In this document: piece by piece, positions 1 through 8,934 of the stretch
Layout: the number at the start of each line of letters is the position of its first letter
Position numbering within the stretch: position 1 is the stretch's first letter
NCBI RefSeq assembly: GCF_937873615.1
Contig: NZ_CALMYP010000049.1
Span: 1-51,964 of the forward strand
Source: an uncultured Paracoccus sp.
GTDB taxonomy: Bacteria > Pseudomonadota > Alphaproteobacteria > Rhodobacterales > Rhodobacteraceae
Length of the DNA: 51,964 nucleotides
Direction: 5' to 3'
Notes under the pieces: generated by a model
The model's database searches: none
What the model was told of the DNA's origin: nothing
The model's input: only the letters and a program-made list of their open reading frames with translations
Program-made: the position numbers and the translations under genes

Positions 1-50
1 CGACCCCCAGATTCGTAGTCTGGTGCTCTATCCAGCTGAGCTACGGGTCC
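1..50 (-). tRNA. tRNA-Arg(ACG), partial (3' part outside window)
   Basis: Read on the reverse strand, the sequence starts with a 7-base acceptor strand (GGACCCG), TA, a D-arm GCTC...GAGC, and a 5-bp anticodon stem CCAGA/TCTGG enclosing the loop CTACGAA, so the anticodon is ACG (arginine; A34 is normally modified to inosine). The variable region begins (GGGGTCG) and the window ends before the T-arm. It lies downstream of the histidine kinase gene on the same strand. Confidence 0.9.
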
Positions 51-101
51 GCTGTAGGCCGGTGATCTAATTGTAGCCCAAGGGGAGCGCAAGGGCAAAA
101 T

Positions 102-1526
102 CTACTCGATCGCGAGATTTTCGACGAGGGCGCCTCTGGGCAGGGAAATGCGGAACTCGGTGCCGGTCTCGTCGCTGCGCGTCAGCTCCAGCTTGCCGCC
201 GTGTCCGCCGATCAGATCGGCGGCAATCGCCAGGCCAAGGCCGGTGCCGCCCTTGCGGGTGCCGCCGGTGAAGGGCTGGAACAGATAATCGCGCGCCTTC
301 TGCGGCAGGCCGGGGCCGGTATCGCCGACGCGGATGAGCCAGTCCTGCTCTCCCTCTGTCGCGGCGATTTCGATGGTGCCGGGACGGCCGGCAGCCTCGA
401 TCGCCTGGCGGCCATTGCGGATCAGGTTCGACAGCACCCGATGCAACTGGTCGCGATCGGCGCGGATGACCAGATTGGCGCTGACATCGGTGATGAACTC
501 GACCAGCCTTGCGCCATCGGCGGTCTCTGACAGCAGCGTCTCGGCCTCGGTGATCTCCTCGACCAGATCGCGCAAGGCGAAGCGCGACAGCGTCGGCGCC
601 GGCTCCTCGGCCTTGCCGAAGGCCAGCGTCGTCTCGCAGAGGTTCACGGCGCGGCTGATCGAATTGACCAGTTTCGGCGCCGCCTTGCGCACGGCCGGAT
701 CGGCGCTGTCCTCCAGCCGGTCGGCGAAGATCTGGCTGGTGGTCAGGATATTGCGCAGATCGTGGCTGATCTTGGCCACCGCCTGCCCCAGACCGGCCAG
801 GCGCTCCTTTTGCTTGAGCGACTGGGTCACCGTGGTCTGCATCAGGGCGAGGGCGGCCTCTGCCTCTCGGACCTCCGAGATGCGGGCGTCGGGGGTGATG
901 ATCAGGCGCGGGTCGTTCGGCGCATCGGCGTATTTCGCCATATGGCTGATGACGCGGCGGATCGGCTTCAGGATCAGCCGTTGCGCCGCCAGGTTCAGAA
1001 GCGCCGCCGTCAGCGCGATCAGCACCGCCGAGGAGACCAGCACCCGGAAGCCGAATTCGGCCATGGCCGCGCGCAGGGGCGCGGTGGACAGCGTGATCTC
1101 GATCAGCTGGCCGGCATGGTTGACCGGCGCGCCGATGACGCGGATCACCTCGTCCTTGCGGTCGAAGAGCTGCCGGATCCCGGCCAGTGCCGCCGCCATC
1201 CACGAATCGTCGCGCAGGTCATAGGTCGCCGCAATCGGCCCCGGCAGCGGCGAGGACAGCACCAGCTGGCGCACATCGTCGCGCCGCAGCACCACGTTAT
1301 AGACCCCCGCATTGGCCAGCAGCTCGGATTCCAGTTCGGCGGCGATATTCTGGTTGTCGTCGGTCGCCAGCAAGGTCAGCGAGGCGATCTGCGCCTTCTC
1401 CAGCCGCGTCTGCAGGTAATCCAGACGGAAATTCGATACCGAGGGGATCAGCACGAAAATCTCGGCCAACGCCACGAAGAGCAGCGTCAGCGCGGCGAAA
1501 CGGCCCGAGAGTGTGTTGATCCTCAT
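102..1526 (-). CDS. Orphan membrane sensor histidine kinase
   Basis: 474 aa. Two membrane segments (about residues 9-31 and 161-184) flank a sensor region of about 130 residues of no recognised fold. A HAMP-like linker follows, then a HisKA domain with H-box KISHDLRN (phospho-acceptor His255) and a HATPase_c domain with N-box NLIRN (about 367-371), G1 box DTGPGLP (402-408) and G2 box GGTGLGLAI (426-434). All catalytic boxes look intact, so kinase activity is likely. No response regulator lies next to it; the neighbours are a tRNA gene and divergent rpmH, so partner and signal are unknown. The ATG at 1526 is followed directly by the first membrane helix; its ribosome binding site is weak. Confidence 0.9.
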   Translation of the reverse strand: MRINTLSGRFAALTLLFVALAEIFVLIPSVSNFRLDYLQTRLEKAQIASLTLLATDDNQNIAAELESELLANAGVYNVVLRRDDVRQLVLSSPLPGPIAATYDLRDDSWMAAALAGIRQLFDRKDEVIRVIGAPVNHAGQLIEITLSTAPLRAAMAEFGFRVLVSSAVLIALTAALLNLAAQRLILKPIRRVISHMAKYADAPNDPRLIITPDARISEVREAEAALALMQTTVTQSLKQKERLAGLGQAVAKISHDLRNILTTSQIFADRLEDSADPAVRKAAPKLVNSISRAVNLCETTLAFGKAEEPAPTLSRFALRDLVEEITEAETLLSETADGARLVEFITDVSANLVIRADRDQLHRVLSNLIRNGRQAIEAAGRPGTIEIAATEGEQDWLIRVGDTGPGLPQKARDYLFQPFTGGTRKGGTGLGLAIAADLIGGHGGKLELTRSDETGTEFRISLPRGALVENLAIE

Positions 1527-1662
1527 GCTTGACAGAACTCTTTGCCGCGGATCTGGTGCCCGCTCTGGCGCAACACCTAGCTGTCGGACGGGGCAAATTC
1601 AAATCTTTGTGCCCCGGCCTCGACAGTTTGGCCGTTTTTGGGCGGATCGCCCGAATGTCTCG

Positions 1663-1691
1663 TTGACTTAGGCACGACCATGGCCTATTTC
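1663..1691 (+). promoter_or_regulatory. Candidate sigma70-type promoter for rpmH
   Basis: TTGACT (1663-1668), a 17-base spacer, then TATTTC (1686-1691), about 90 bases upstream of the rpmH start. The -35 matches consensus in 5 of 6 positions, the -10 only weakly. It is the best match in the 256-bp gap between the histidine kinase and rpmH. The start site is not proven. Confidence 0.4.
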
Positions 1692-1782
1692 GCGGGCTTC
1701 GAATAACCGACGCGGTCGCGTGGGGCGGGTTTTTCTGACCCATCACCCAGACCTTCCGCGCCCGTAGAGTGGAGAAACGAAG

Positions 1783-1920
1783 ATGTCGAAGCGCACGTTC
1801 CAGCCGTCGAACCTGGTTCGCACCCGCCGCCATGGCTTCCGCGCCCGGATGGCCACCAAGGCTGGCCGTCAGGTGCTTAACCGCCGCCGCGCCAAGGGCC
1901 GCAAGCGCCTGTCGGCCTGA
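1783..1920 (+). CDS. rpmH: 50S ribosomal protein L34
   Basis: 45 aa, missing from simple ORF calls because it is short. The protein starts [13 protein letters not shown] and ends KGRKRLSA, the hallmark of L34, and is basic throughout ([15 protein letters not shown]). A ribosome binding site GGAG lies at 1771-1774. L34 is a structural protein of the large subunit. It is the first gene of the classical rpmH-rnpA-yidD-yidC cluster, followed 44 bases later by rnpA. Confidence 0.97.
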   Translation: MSKRTFQPSNLVRTRRHGFRARMATKAGRQVLNRRRAKGRKRLSA

Positions 1921-1964
1921 TCCGACCGCTGCATTCCGGCGCGCATCGGCGCGTCAGACAGGAC

Positions 1965-2399
1965 ATGACGATGCCGCCGCATCCGCCCCATGACGCTGAT
2001 TCGATCCAGCAGGGGAAAGATGCGGCGGCATTTGTCGTGCCTGCCTTCACCATCCTGCGCAATCGGCCCGATTTCCTGAAAGCCGCGCAGGCCCGCCGCG
2101 CCGGCACTTCGGGTTTCCTGTTGCAGGCCCGTCGCCGTGCCGCGGATGACCCTGCCGAGGCGCCGGTGCGGGTGGGCTATACCTGCTCGAAGAAGATCGG
2201 CAATGCAGTGGCGCGGAACCGGGCCAAGCGCCGGCTGCGCGCCCTTGCCCGCGCGGTCATGCCCGGGCTGGCGCAGCCGGGCTGGGATTATGTCCTTGTC
2301 GGTCGCCCGCAGGAAACCATATCGCGCGATTTCAAGTCCTTGCAGGACGATCTTGCGAAGGCGATGGCGCGCGTCCACGCCCCAAAGGCCCCGCGATGA
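1965..2399 (+). CDS. rnpA: Ribonuclease P protein component
   Basis: 144 aa. RnpA binds the catalytic RNase P RNA and helps remove 5' leaders from pre-tRNAs. The family signature is present: the FTILRNRPDFLKA segment at the start of the domain (about residue 28) and the basic RNR helix, KIGNAVARNRAKRRLR (about 77-92). The roughly 27 residues before the domain are an alphaproteobacterial-type extension; the ATG at 1965 follows a short AGGA. A second ATG two codons on is possible. The stop overlaps yidD by 4 bases (ATGA), implying translational coupling. Confidence 0.95.
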   Translation: MTMPPHPPHDADSIQQGKDAAAFVVPAFTILRNRPDFLKAAQARRAGTSGFLLQARRRAADDPAEAPVRVGYTCSKKIGNAVARNRAKRRLRALARAVMPGLAQPGWDYVLVGRPQETISRDFKSLQDDLAKAMARVHAPKAPR

Positions 2400-2671
2400 G
2401 CCCGCTCGCCCGCATCTTTGCCCTGCCGGTGCGCGCCTATCGGCTGTTGCTCAGCCCATGGGTCGGGCATGGCTGCCGCTTTCAGCCGACCTGCTCGGCC
2501 TATGCGCTGGAGGCGCTGGAAAAACACGGTGCCTTTCGCGGCAGTTGGCTGGCGCTTCGGCGCATCCTGCGCTGCCATCCCTGGGGCGGCGAGGGCTATG
2601 ACCCGGTTCCCGGCTGCGGCCATGGCCAGCACTACCATTCAGAGAAACATGACAGCGATGAACGAGCATAG
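2396..2671 (+). CDS. yidD: Membrane protein insertion efficiency factor YidD
   Basis: 91 aa. Small inner-face membrane-associated protein that helps YidC/Sec insertion. Family motifs are clear: YRLLLSPW near residue 14, then [15 protein letters not shown] (about 27-41) and [12 protein letters not shown] (about 61-72), with the conserved cysteines. It overlaps rnpA by 4 bases and its end overlaps the start of ttcA by about 23 bases. Position between rnpA and yidC is the usual context, although here ttcA and an EAL-like gene separate it from yidC. Confidence 0.95.
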   Translation: MSPLARIFALPVRAYRLLLSPWVGHGCRFQPTCSAYALEALEKHGAFRGSWLALRRILRCHPWGGEGYDPVPGCGHGQHYHSEKHDSDERA

Positions 2672-3554
2672 CGATATCGACGGGCCGGACGAAACCGAGG
2701 CAGAAATCCACGCGCTTTTCCGAGGCGCGCCCGCGACCACCGCCTTTCGCAAGCTGCGCAAGCGGCTGGTGCGCGACACCCGCGCCGCGATCGAGGATTT
2801 CGGCATGATCCGCCCCGGCGACCGCTGGCTGGTCTGCCTGTCGGGCGGCAAGGACAGCTATACGCTGCTGGCCATCCTGCATGAGTTGCAATGGCGCGGA
2901 CTGCTGCCGGTCGAACTGCTGGCCTGCAATCTCGATCAGGGCCAGCCGGGCTTTCCGGCGACGGTGCTGCCCGAGTTCCTGAAGGATCGCGGCGTCACCC
3001 ACCGGATCGAATATCAGGACACCTATTCCATCGTCACCGACAAGATCGCGCCGGGCGGCACCATGTGCAGCCTGTGCTCGCGGCTGCGGCGCGGAAACCT
3101 GTACCGGATCGCGCGCGAGGAAGGCTGCTCGGCCGTGGTGCTGGGCCATCACCGCGACGACATGCTGGAAACCTTCTTCATGAACCTGTTCCATGGCGGG
3201 CGGCTGGCGACCATGCCGCCGAAGCTTCTGAACGAGGAAGGCGACCTGCTGGTCCTGCGCCCGCTCGCCTATATCGCCGAGGCCGATTGCGAGAAATTCG
3301 CCCGCGACATGGATTACCCGATCATCCCCTGCGATCTCTGCGGCTCGCAGGAGGGCTTGCAGCGCGCCCAGGTCAAGCGCCTGCTGGACGAATGGGAGGC
3401 GCGCAGCCCGGGCCGGCGGCAGGTGATGTTCCGGGCGCTGATGAACACCCGGCCCTCGCATCTGCTGGACCCGAAACTGTTCGATTTCGCGGGTCTCTGG
3501 CCCGGTGCGGCGACGGTTTCCGACAGCGACGTGCCGAATCTGCGCGAACATTAA
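2649..3554 (+). CDS. ttcA: tRNA 2-thiocytidine(32) synthetase TtcA
   Basis: 301 aa. ATP-dependent thiolation of cytidine 32 in certain tRNAs, using an Fe-S cluster. The PP-loop SGGKDS lies about residue 61 and is followed by two CxxC pairs, CSLC (about 141-144) and CDLC (about 230-233), as expected for Ttc[15 protein letters not shown] is the adenylation-related motif. The ATG at 2649 has AGAGAAA just upstream; the ATG at 2658 is an alternative. An open frame extends upstream through yidD but has no family similarity there. Located inside the rpmH-yidC cluster. Confidence 0.93.
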   Translation: MTAMNEHSDIDGPDETEAEIHALFRGAPATTAFRKLRKRLVRDTRAAIEDFGMIRPGDRWLVCLSGGKDSYTLLAILHELQWRGLLPVELLACNLDQGQPGFPATVLPEFLKDRGVTHRIEYQDTYSIVTDKIAPGGTMCSLCSRLRRGNLYRIAREEGCSAVVLGHHRDDMLETFFMNLFHGGRLATMPPKLLNEEGDLLVLRPLAYIAEADCEKFARDMDYPIIPCDLCGSQEGLQRAQVKRLLDEWEARSPGRRQVMFRALMNTRPSHLLDPKLFDFAGLWPGAATVSDSDVPNLREH

Positions 3555-3615
3555 CCGAACGGGAACCAGTTCGCGCCTAGATTGCCTGGTGAGATGCAAG
3601 CGAATCGGGACTGGA

Positions 3616-4422
3616 ATGCGACTGCGTGCCCTATTTGACCGACTGACGGCGGGCTGGCGAAGAAGGCCGGCACCTGCGGACGTTGCCCCGCTAGCAAGCC
3701 CGGCCCCGACGCCCTACGGCCGCGCCGCCGCCGGAAATCTGAAATTTCGTCCCCAGCTCAGTTGTGAAAACCGTCAGGTGGCGTCGATCCTGGTCCTGCC
3801 GGAGCGGCAGTTGAACGGCGATACCGAGGCCATCCTGCGGGCAGCACTGAAACAGTCGCATGTCTGGGTGCAGGACGGCCTCGCCACGCCCCCGCTGGTG
3901 ATCGAACTGCCGAAAGCCCTCGCGGAATCGGCGGAACTGGCGCAACCGCTGCTCTGGGAAATCGACCGCCAGAACGGCCAGCCCGGGCAAGTGATCTTCA
4001 GCGCAGCAAGCGCGGGTCACTATAGCCATGTGCTCAACGGAATGGCGCTCCTGTCGCGCCATGGTTGCGGGATCGAGCTTGACTGCCTCGATCCCCTGGG
4101 CATGGCGCTTGTCCGCGAAGTCAAACCAAAGCGGGCGCGGATGCGGGTGCCGCCGGATTTCCTGCCGGATGACCTTCGCCATCCCCAAGGGGGGCAATTG
4201 ATCCTGTCGCTTCTGGCCCTGGCCGAGCGGCATGGATTGGCGACACTGGTCGGCGATGTCCGCTCGCGAGAGCGGTTCGACTGCCTCGCCCAGACGGGTT
4301 TCGACATTGTCGAGGGCGATGCGGTGGCGCCGGTGCTCGATGCCGATGCGACGGCGCAGTTCCTTGACAATACCGGCGCCCGCGCGGTGCCGCATGACAG
4401 GCTGCACTGGCCGGCTGCGTGA
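3616..4422 (+). CDS. Degenerate EAL-domain protein, probably catalytically inactive
   Basis: 268 aa. A basic, proline-rich N-terminus of about 40 residues precedes a region that follows the layout of an EAL (cyclic-di-GMP phosphodiesterase) domain. Near the end ALAERHGLATLVGDVRSRER takes the place of the usual ..HALGL.VVAEGVE.. segment, and GFDIVEGDAVAPVL takes the place of the usual D.VQGY...P. The metal and catalytic motifs appear replaced: VIFSAAS where ..E.TE.. is expected, IELDCLDPL for ..DDFG.G, and RMRVPPDFL for .KID..F. Hydrolysis of c-di-GMP is therefore unlikely; a binding or scaffold role is possible. The start ATG at 3616 was chosen because the upstream frame overlaps ttcA. No signal peptide or membrane helix. 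Confidence 0.7.
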   Translation: MRLRALFDRLTAGWRRRPAPADVAPLASPAPTPYGRAAAGNLKFRPQLSCENRQVASILVLPERQLNGDTEAILRAALKQSHVWVQDGLATPPLVIELPKALAESAELAQPLLWEIDRQNGQPGQVIFSAASAGHYSHVLNGMALLSRHGCGIELDCLDPLGMALVREVKPKRARMRVPPDFLPDDLRHPQGGQLILSLLALAERHGLATLVGDVRSRERFDCLAQTGFDIVEGDAVAPVLDADATAQFLDNTGARAVPHDRLHWPAA

Positions 4423-4554
4423 ATGCAGGATCTCGACCATTCGCCGCAACCCGGCACTTCGGCCAGTCTGTGCCGGTGATTTTCCGCGAATTGCCTTGAC
4501 CTTTGCCCGCCCCTTCTGTTGAACGCTGCCTGACAACAAGGGGCTCATATCCGC

Positions 4555-6426
4555 ATGGAAGACAACAACCGCAATCTGATCCTGGCCATGGTTCTGTCCA
4601 TGGTCGTGGTGCTGGTCTGGTTCACCTTCTTCGCGCCGGAGCCGCCGCCGCCCACCCCGGAAACCGAAGTCGCGGCGCAAAGCCAGACCGATGCCGGCGG
4701 CGTGACCGCGCCCACCGCCGATGCCGCCGCCCCCGGTGCCGCGATTGCCGCGACGGGGTCGCAGGATCCCTCGGCCTCGGCAGGCCGGGTCACGGTGAAA
4801 AGCCCGGCGCTGGAAGGCTCGATCTCGCTGGCCGGCGGGCGCATCGACGATCTGCTTCTGACCAGATACCGCGAGACGCTGGACGAGGATTCGCCCTTCG
4901 TGCGGTTGCTGGTTCCGACCGACAGCAGCTACCGCGCCACCATCGAGGCCGGCACCCCGGTCGCGCCGGGCGGCGATCCCACCGCCGTCACCGAAAAGCC
5001 CTATTACGCCGTCTATGGCTGGAGCCCGGGCGCCGGAACCGATCCGGCCGCCGTGCCCAATGCCGCGACCGTCTGGTCAGTCGAATCGGGCGAGACGCTC
5101 GGCCCCGACAGCCCGGTCACGCTGGTCTGGGACAATGGCCGCGGCCAGGTCTTCCGCCGCAGCTTCGCGCTGGATGACAAATACCTGTTCACGATCACCC
5201 AATCGGTCGAGAATACCGCCGACACCCCCTTCGCGGCTGCCCCCTATGGAATCATCGCCCGTCACGGCCAGCCCGACACGCAGAATTACTATGTCCTGCA
5301 CGAGGGCGCGATCGGCATGACCGACGGCGAATTGCAGGAAATCAAGTACAAGAACATCGTCAAGCTCGACTCCGTCGCCCGCGAGGGCCGCGCCGAGATC
5401 ACCGAGGTCACCGGGAACGGCTGGATCGGCTTCACCGACAAGTACTGGATGACGACGCTCGCCCCGGCCCCGGGCCAGCCCTTCACGGCTGTGGTCAAAT
5501 ATGCCGAGGGCGCCGATATCTATCAGGCCGAGACCCGCTTCCCAACCGTCACCGTCGCCCCGGGTCAAAGCGCATCGAGCGAATCCTATCTGTTCGCCGG
5601 GGCCAAGGAATGGGAAACCATCCGCGAGTATCAGGAAGCCCCCGGCATTCAGCGTTTCGTCGATTCCATCGACTGGGGCTGGTTCTATTTCCTGACCAAG
5701 CCGATCTTCCGCCTGCTGCACTGGCTGCACAGCTTCATCGGCAATATGGGCTGGTCGATCATCGCGCTGACCTTCATCCTGAAGCTGCTGGTCTTCCCGC
5801 TGGCGCGCAAATCCTACATCTCGATGGCACGGATGCGCGAATTGCAGCCCGAGATGGAGGCGCTGAAGGAACGCACCGGCGACGACCGCGCCAAGATGCA
5901 GCAGGAAATGATGGCGCTCTACAAGCGCGAGAAGGTCAACCCGGCCGCCGGCTGCCTGCCGATCCTGATCCAGATCCCGATCTTCTTCAGCCTCTACAAG
6001 GTGATCTTCGTCACGCTGGAACTGCGCCAGGCACCCTGGATCGGCTGGATCCGCGACCTCTCGGCACCCGATCCTTCGTCGATCCTGAACCTCTTCGGGC
6101 TTCTGCCCTATGCCGCGCCGGCGCGTGACAGCATGTTGGGCATCGTCTCGCTGTCGATCATGGCCATCATCCTCGGCATCTCGATGTGGCTGCAGCAGAA
6201 GCTGAACCCGGCCCCCACCGATCCGACCCAGAAGATGATCTTCGCCTGGATGCCTTGGGTATTCATGTTCATGCTGGGCGGCTTCGCCTCGGGGCTGGTG
6301 CTTTACTGGATCACCAACAACGTGATCACCATCGGCCAGCAATATGCGATCATGTCGATGCACGGCCATCCGCCGCAGCTGTTCGGCAATATCCGTGACA
6401 GCGTGCGGCTGCGGAAGAACAAGTAA
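4555..6426 (+). CDS. yidC: Membrane protein insertase YidC
   Basis: 623 aa. Inner-membrane insertase acting alone or with SecYEG. The N-terminal helix (about residues 8-26) is followed by an Ala/Pro-rich linker and the large periplasmic beta domain (about 80-370). The conserved insertase core with five membrane helices in total lies at about 380-610, including MGWSIIALTFILKLLVFPL and the basic cytoplasmic hairpin ARKSYISMARMRELQPEME. The length matches proteobacterial YidC. It ends at the TAATG junction with the MOSC gene (1-base overlap). Confidence 0.97.
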   Translation: MEDNNRNLILAMVLSMVVVLVWFTFFAPEPPPPTPETEVAAQSQTDAGGVTAPTADAAAPGAAIAATGSQDPSASAGRVTVKSPALEGSISLAGGRIDDLLLTRYRETLDEDSPFVRLLVPTDSSYRATIEAGTPVAPGGDPTAVTEKPYYAVYGWSPGAGTDPAAVPNAATVWSVESGETLGPDSPVTLVWDNGRGQVFRRSFALDDKYLFTITQSVENTADTPFAAAPYGIIARHGQPDTQNYYVLHEGAIGMTDGELQEIKYKNIVKLDSVAREGRAEITEVTGNGWIGFTDKYWMTTLAPAPGQPFTAVVKYAEGADIYQAETRFPTVTVAPGQSASSESYLFAGAKEWETIREYQEAPGIQRFVDSIDWGWFYFLTKPIFRLLHWLHSFIGNMGWSIIALTFILKLLVFPLARKSYISMARMRELQPEMEALKERTGDDRAKMQQEMMALYKREKVNPAAGCLPILIQIPIFFSLYKVIFVTLELRQAPWIGWIRDLSAPDPSSILNLFGLLPYAAPARDSMLGIVSLSIMAIILGISMWLQQKLNPAPTDPTQKMIFAWMPWVFMFMLGGFASGLVLYWITNNVITIGQQYAIMSMHGHPPQLFGNIRDSVRLRKNK

Positions 6427-7205
6427 TGACGCGGCTCGCCCAGATCTGGCGCTATCCGCTGAAATCCATCGGGCGCGAGAGGTTGTCTCGCGCCCGTCTC
6501 GATCAGGGCGGCAAGATCCCCGGCGACCGGGCCTGGGCGGTGCTGCATGAAGGCGCGGCCAATCGGTTGAACGAGGCCGGCAGGCTGGAAAGCTGGCTGC
6601 CCAAGATGGCCTTCCTGCGCGGCGCGGCTGGCCCGTCATTGCAGGCCATTGAGGGCGGGATGGACGGCGGCAAGCTGGCGCTGCGCCACCCCGATGCCGG
6701 CGAGATCGCCATAGAGCCCGCGAATGAAGACGATGCGACGCGGCTGATCGACTGGCTGCGCCCGCTCTGGCCCGAAGGCAAGCCCGCCCCCCTGCGCCTC
6801 GTCGCCGGGCCCGCGCCGCTGACCGATACGCAAAAGCCCTTCGTTTCGATCAACTCGCTCAGCAGCCTGAGTGAGTTGGAGCGCGTGGCCGGCCAGCGGC
6901 TGGGCGTCGAACGCTGGCGCGGCAATCTCTGGATCGAAGGGGCGGAACCCTTCGCCGAGTTGGACTGGATCGATCGCGAGATCTCCATCGGCGCGGTGCG
7001 GCTGGTGGTGCGTCAGGCCATCGGTCGCTGCACGGCCACCGCCGTCGATACCGCGACCGGCCAGCCCGACCGCGACATGGTCCGCACCCTGACCGAGACC
7101 TATGGCCACAGCCATTTCGGCATCTATGCCGAGGTGCTGGAGGGCGGCGAAATCGCCGAGATGGATGAGGTGACGCTGCATCCCGCAGCCGGGGTCGGTG
7201 CATGA
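6426..7205 (+). CDS. MOSC domain-containing protein
   Basis: 259 aa. Contains an N-terminal MOSC beta-barrel region (AQIWRYPLKSIGRE at residues 5-18) and a C-terminal MOSC domain ending in IGRCTATAVDTATGQPDRD and HSHFGIYAEVLEGG. MOSC proteins carry sulfur or bind molybdenum cofactor (for example MOSC-containing amidoxime-reducing enzymes); the specific reaction here is unknown. It starts inside the yidC stop and overlaps engB by 4 bases, so it is co-translated within the cluster. Confidence 0.85.
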   Translation: MTRLAQIWRYPLKSIGRERLSRARLDQGGKIPGDRAWAVLHEGAANRLNEAGRLESWLPKMAFLRGAAGPSLQAIEGGMDGGKLALRHPDAGEIAIEPANEDDATRLIDWLRPLWPEGKPAPLRLVAGPAPLTDTQKPFVSINSLSSLSELERVAGQRLGVERWRGNLWIEGAEPFAELDWIDREISIGAVRLVVRQAIGRCTATAVDTATGQPDRDMVRTLTETYGHSHFGIYAEVLEGGEIAEMDEVTLHPAAGVGA

Positions 7206-7852
7206 AGGTCGCCTTCCCCCTCGCCCCCGATCCAGATCCAGAGGCCGCCGAGGCCGCGCGCCTGCTGTTTGCCGGCCCGGTCGATTTCGTCAAGGGCGTG
7301 GTCGCCATGGACGGGCTGCCCCCCGCCGACCGGCCCGAAGTCTGCTTTGCCGGACGTTCCAATGTCGGCAAGTCCAGCCTGATCAATGCGCTGACCGGGC
7401 GCAAGGGCATCGCGCGCGCCTCGAACACGCCGGGGCGCACGCAGGAAATCAACTATTTCGCGCTTGGCCAGCATGGCTATCTGGTCGATCTGCCCGGCTA
7501 TGGCTTTGCCAAGGCCCCGGTGGCGGTGGTGGCGAAATGGCAGGCGCTTCTGAAAAGCTATCTCGCCGGCAGGCCGACGCTGCGCCGCGCCTTCTGCCTG
7601 ATCGACGCCCGCCACGGCGTCAAGCCGGTGGATCACGAGATCATGACCCTGCTCGACCGATCCGCCGTGCCCTTTCAGGTGGTGCTAACCAAGGCCGACA
7701 AGCTCGGCCCGAACGCGATCAAGCCGGTCATCGCCCAGGTCGAGGAAGAGTTGCAGAAGCATCCTGCGGCCTATCCCGAATTGGTCGTGACCTCATCGGA
7801 AAAGGGCGAAGGCATCGCCACCTTGCGCGCTATTATCGCCGGGCTGGATTAA
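7202..7852 (+). CDS. engB: Ribosome biogenesis GTP-binding protein YihA/YsxC (EngB)
   Basis: 216 aa. GTPase needed for late assembly of the large ribosomal subunit. GTP motifs are in order: G1 GRSNVGKSS (about residue 50), the G2 region NTPGRTQ, G3 DLPGYGFA (about 97), G4 TKAD (about 163), and a G5-like TSSEKGEG near the end. The length is typical. The ATG overlaps the preceding stop (ATGA). It is part of the conserved yidC-engB-argB block of Rhodobacteraceae. Confidence 0.95.
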   Translation: MKVAFPLAPDPDPEAAEAARLLFAGPVDFVKGVVAMDGLPPADRPEVCFAGRSNVGKSSLINALTGRKGIARASNTPGRTQEINYFALGQHGYLVDLPGYGFAKAPVAVVAKWQALLKSYLAGRPTLRRAFCLIDARHGVKPVDHEIMTLLDRSAVPFQVVLTKADKLGPNAIKPVIAQVEEELQKHPAAYPELVVTSSEKGEGIATLRAIIAGLD

Positions 7853-7924
7853 GGCCGGGTCAGTCGTCTCTGGACCTTGCCCGGCCCTGCCCCTAACCTG
7901 CGGGCAACGCATCAGGGAACCCCC

Positions 7925-8839
7925 ATGAGACAGCAGGACATGACCCGAGATTTTGCCGCCGCCGCCGCCACGCTTTCCGAAGCCCTGCCCTATATGCAGC
8001 GCTATTCCGGTGCTGTCGTGGTGGTCAAGTTCGGCGGCAATGCCATGGGCGACGATGCCGAAATGGCAAAGTTCGCCTCTGACATCGTGCTGATGAAGCA
8101 GGTCGGCATTCACCCGGTCGTCGTGCATGGCGGCGGGCCGATGATCAACGACCTGCTGGGCAAGCTGGGAATCGAAAGCCGATTCGTGCGCGGCAAGCGC
8201 GTCACCACCAAGGAAACCGTCGAGGTGGTGGAAATGGTGCTTTCGGGCCTCGTCAACAAGCGCATCGTCCAGGCGATCAACGATGCCGGCGGTCGCGCCA
8301 TCGGCATTTCCGGCAAGGATGACGATCTGATGGTCTGCGAGGCCGACGACCCGGAACTGGGCTTCGTCGGTAAACCCGTCGAAATGAACGTCCAGATCAT
8401 CCGCGATCTCTACACCGCCGGACTGATTCCCGTAATCGCCCCGGTGGCGACGGGGATGGAGGATAACGAGACCTTCAACGTCAATGGCGACACGGCGGCG
8501 GGGGCCGTGGCCGGTGCGCTTCAGGCCGACCGGCTGTTGCTGCTGACCGATGTCTCGGGCGTGAAGGACAAGACCGGAGAGGTGCTGACGGCGATGACCC
8601 CCGATCAGGTCCGCGCCATGATCGAGGACGGCTCTATCGCCGGCGGCATGATCCCGAAGACCGAAACCGCCCTGAAAGCGCTGGAAGACGGTGTGCGCGC
8701 GGTGGTCATCCTCGACGGGCGGGTGCCGAATGCCGTGCTTCTTGAACTGTTTACCGAACACGGTGCCGGCAGCCTCATCCGCTCGACCGAGCCGCGGGTG
8801 AAGCCGCGCGGCCTCCGGCAGGGCGACAGCGGGCTTTAA
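7925..8839 (+). CDS. argB: Acetylglutamate kinase
   Basis: 304 aa. Phosphorylates N-acetyl-L-glutamate in arginine biosynthesis. Motifs of the amino acid kinase family: [11 protein letters not shown] (about residues 35-45), [10 protein letters not shown] (about 62-71) and [15 protein letters not shown] near residue 185, followed by the [10 protein letters not shown] substrate/ATP segment. The open frame begins upstream at 7877, but ATG 7925 follows the engB end by 72 bases and gives the usual N-terminus. The only arginine gene here; it closes the translation/membrane cluster. Confidence 0.96.
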   Translation: MRQQDMTRDFAAAAATLSEALPYMQRYSGAVVVVKFGGNAMGDDAEMAKFASDIVLMKQVGIHPVVVHGGGPMINDLLGKLGIESRFVRGKRVTTKETVEVVEMVLSGLVNKRIVQAINDAGGRAIGISGKDDDLMVCEADDPELGFVGKPVEMNVQIIRDLYTAGLIPVIAPVATGMEDNETFNVNGDTAAGAVAGALQADRLLLLTDVSGVKDKTGEVLTAMTPDQVRAMIEDGSIAGGMIPKTETALKALEDGVRAVVILDGRVPNAVLLELFTEHGAGSLIRSTEPRVKPRGLRQGDSGL

Positions 8840-8934
8840 CTCACAGACCATCCCCATATTTCAAACGCTTGCCCTCTCTGCACAACCTATGGCAGGCTCC
8901 GTTCACATTCTTCGCCAAGAGAGGCCGTCCCCCG

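Noticed and set aside
5077-6639. 520-codon reverse frame inside yidC
   Set aside because: Antisense shadow of yidC; no recognised domain.
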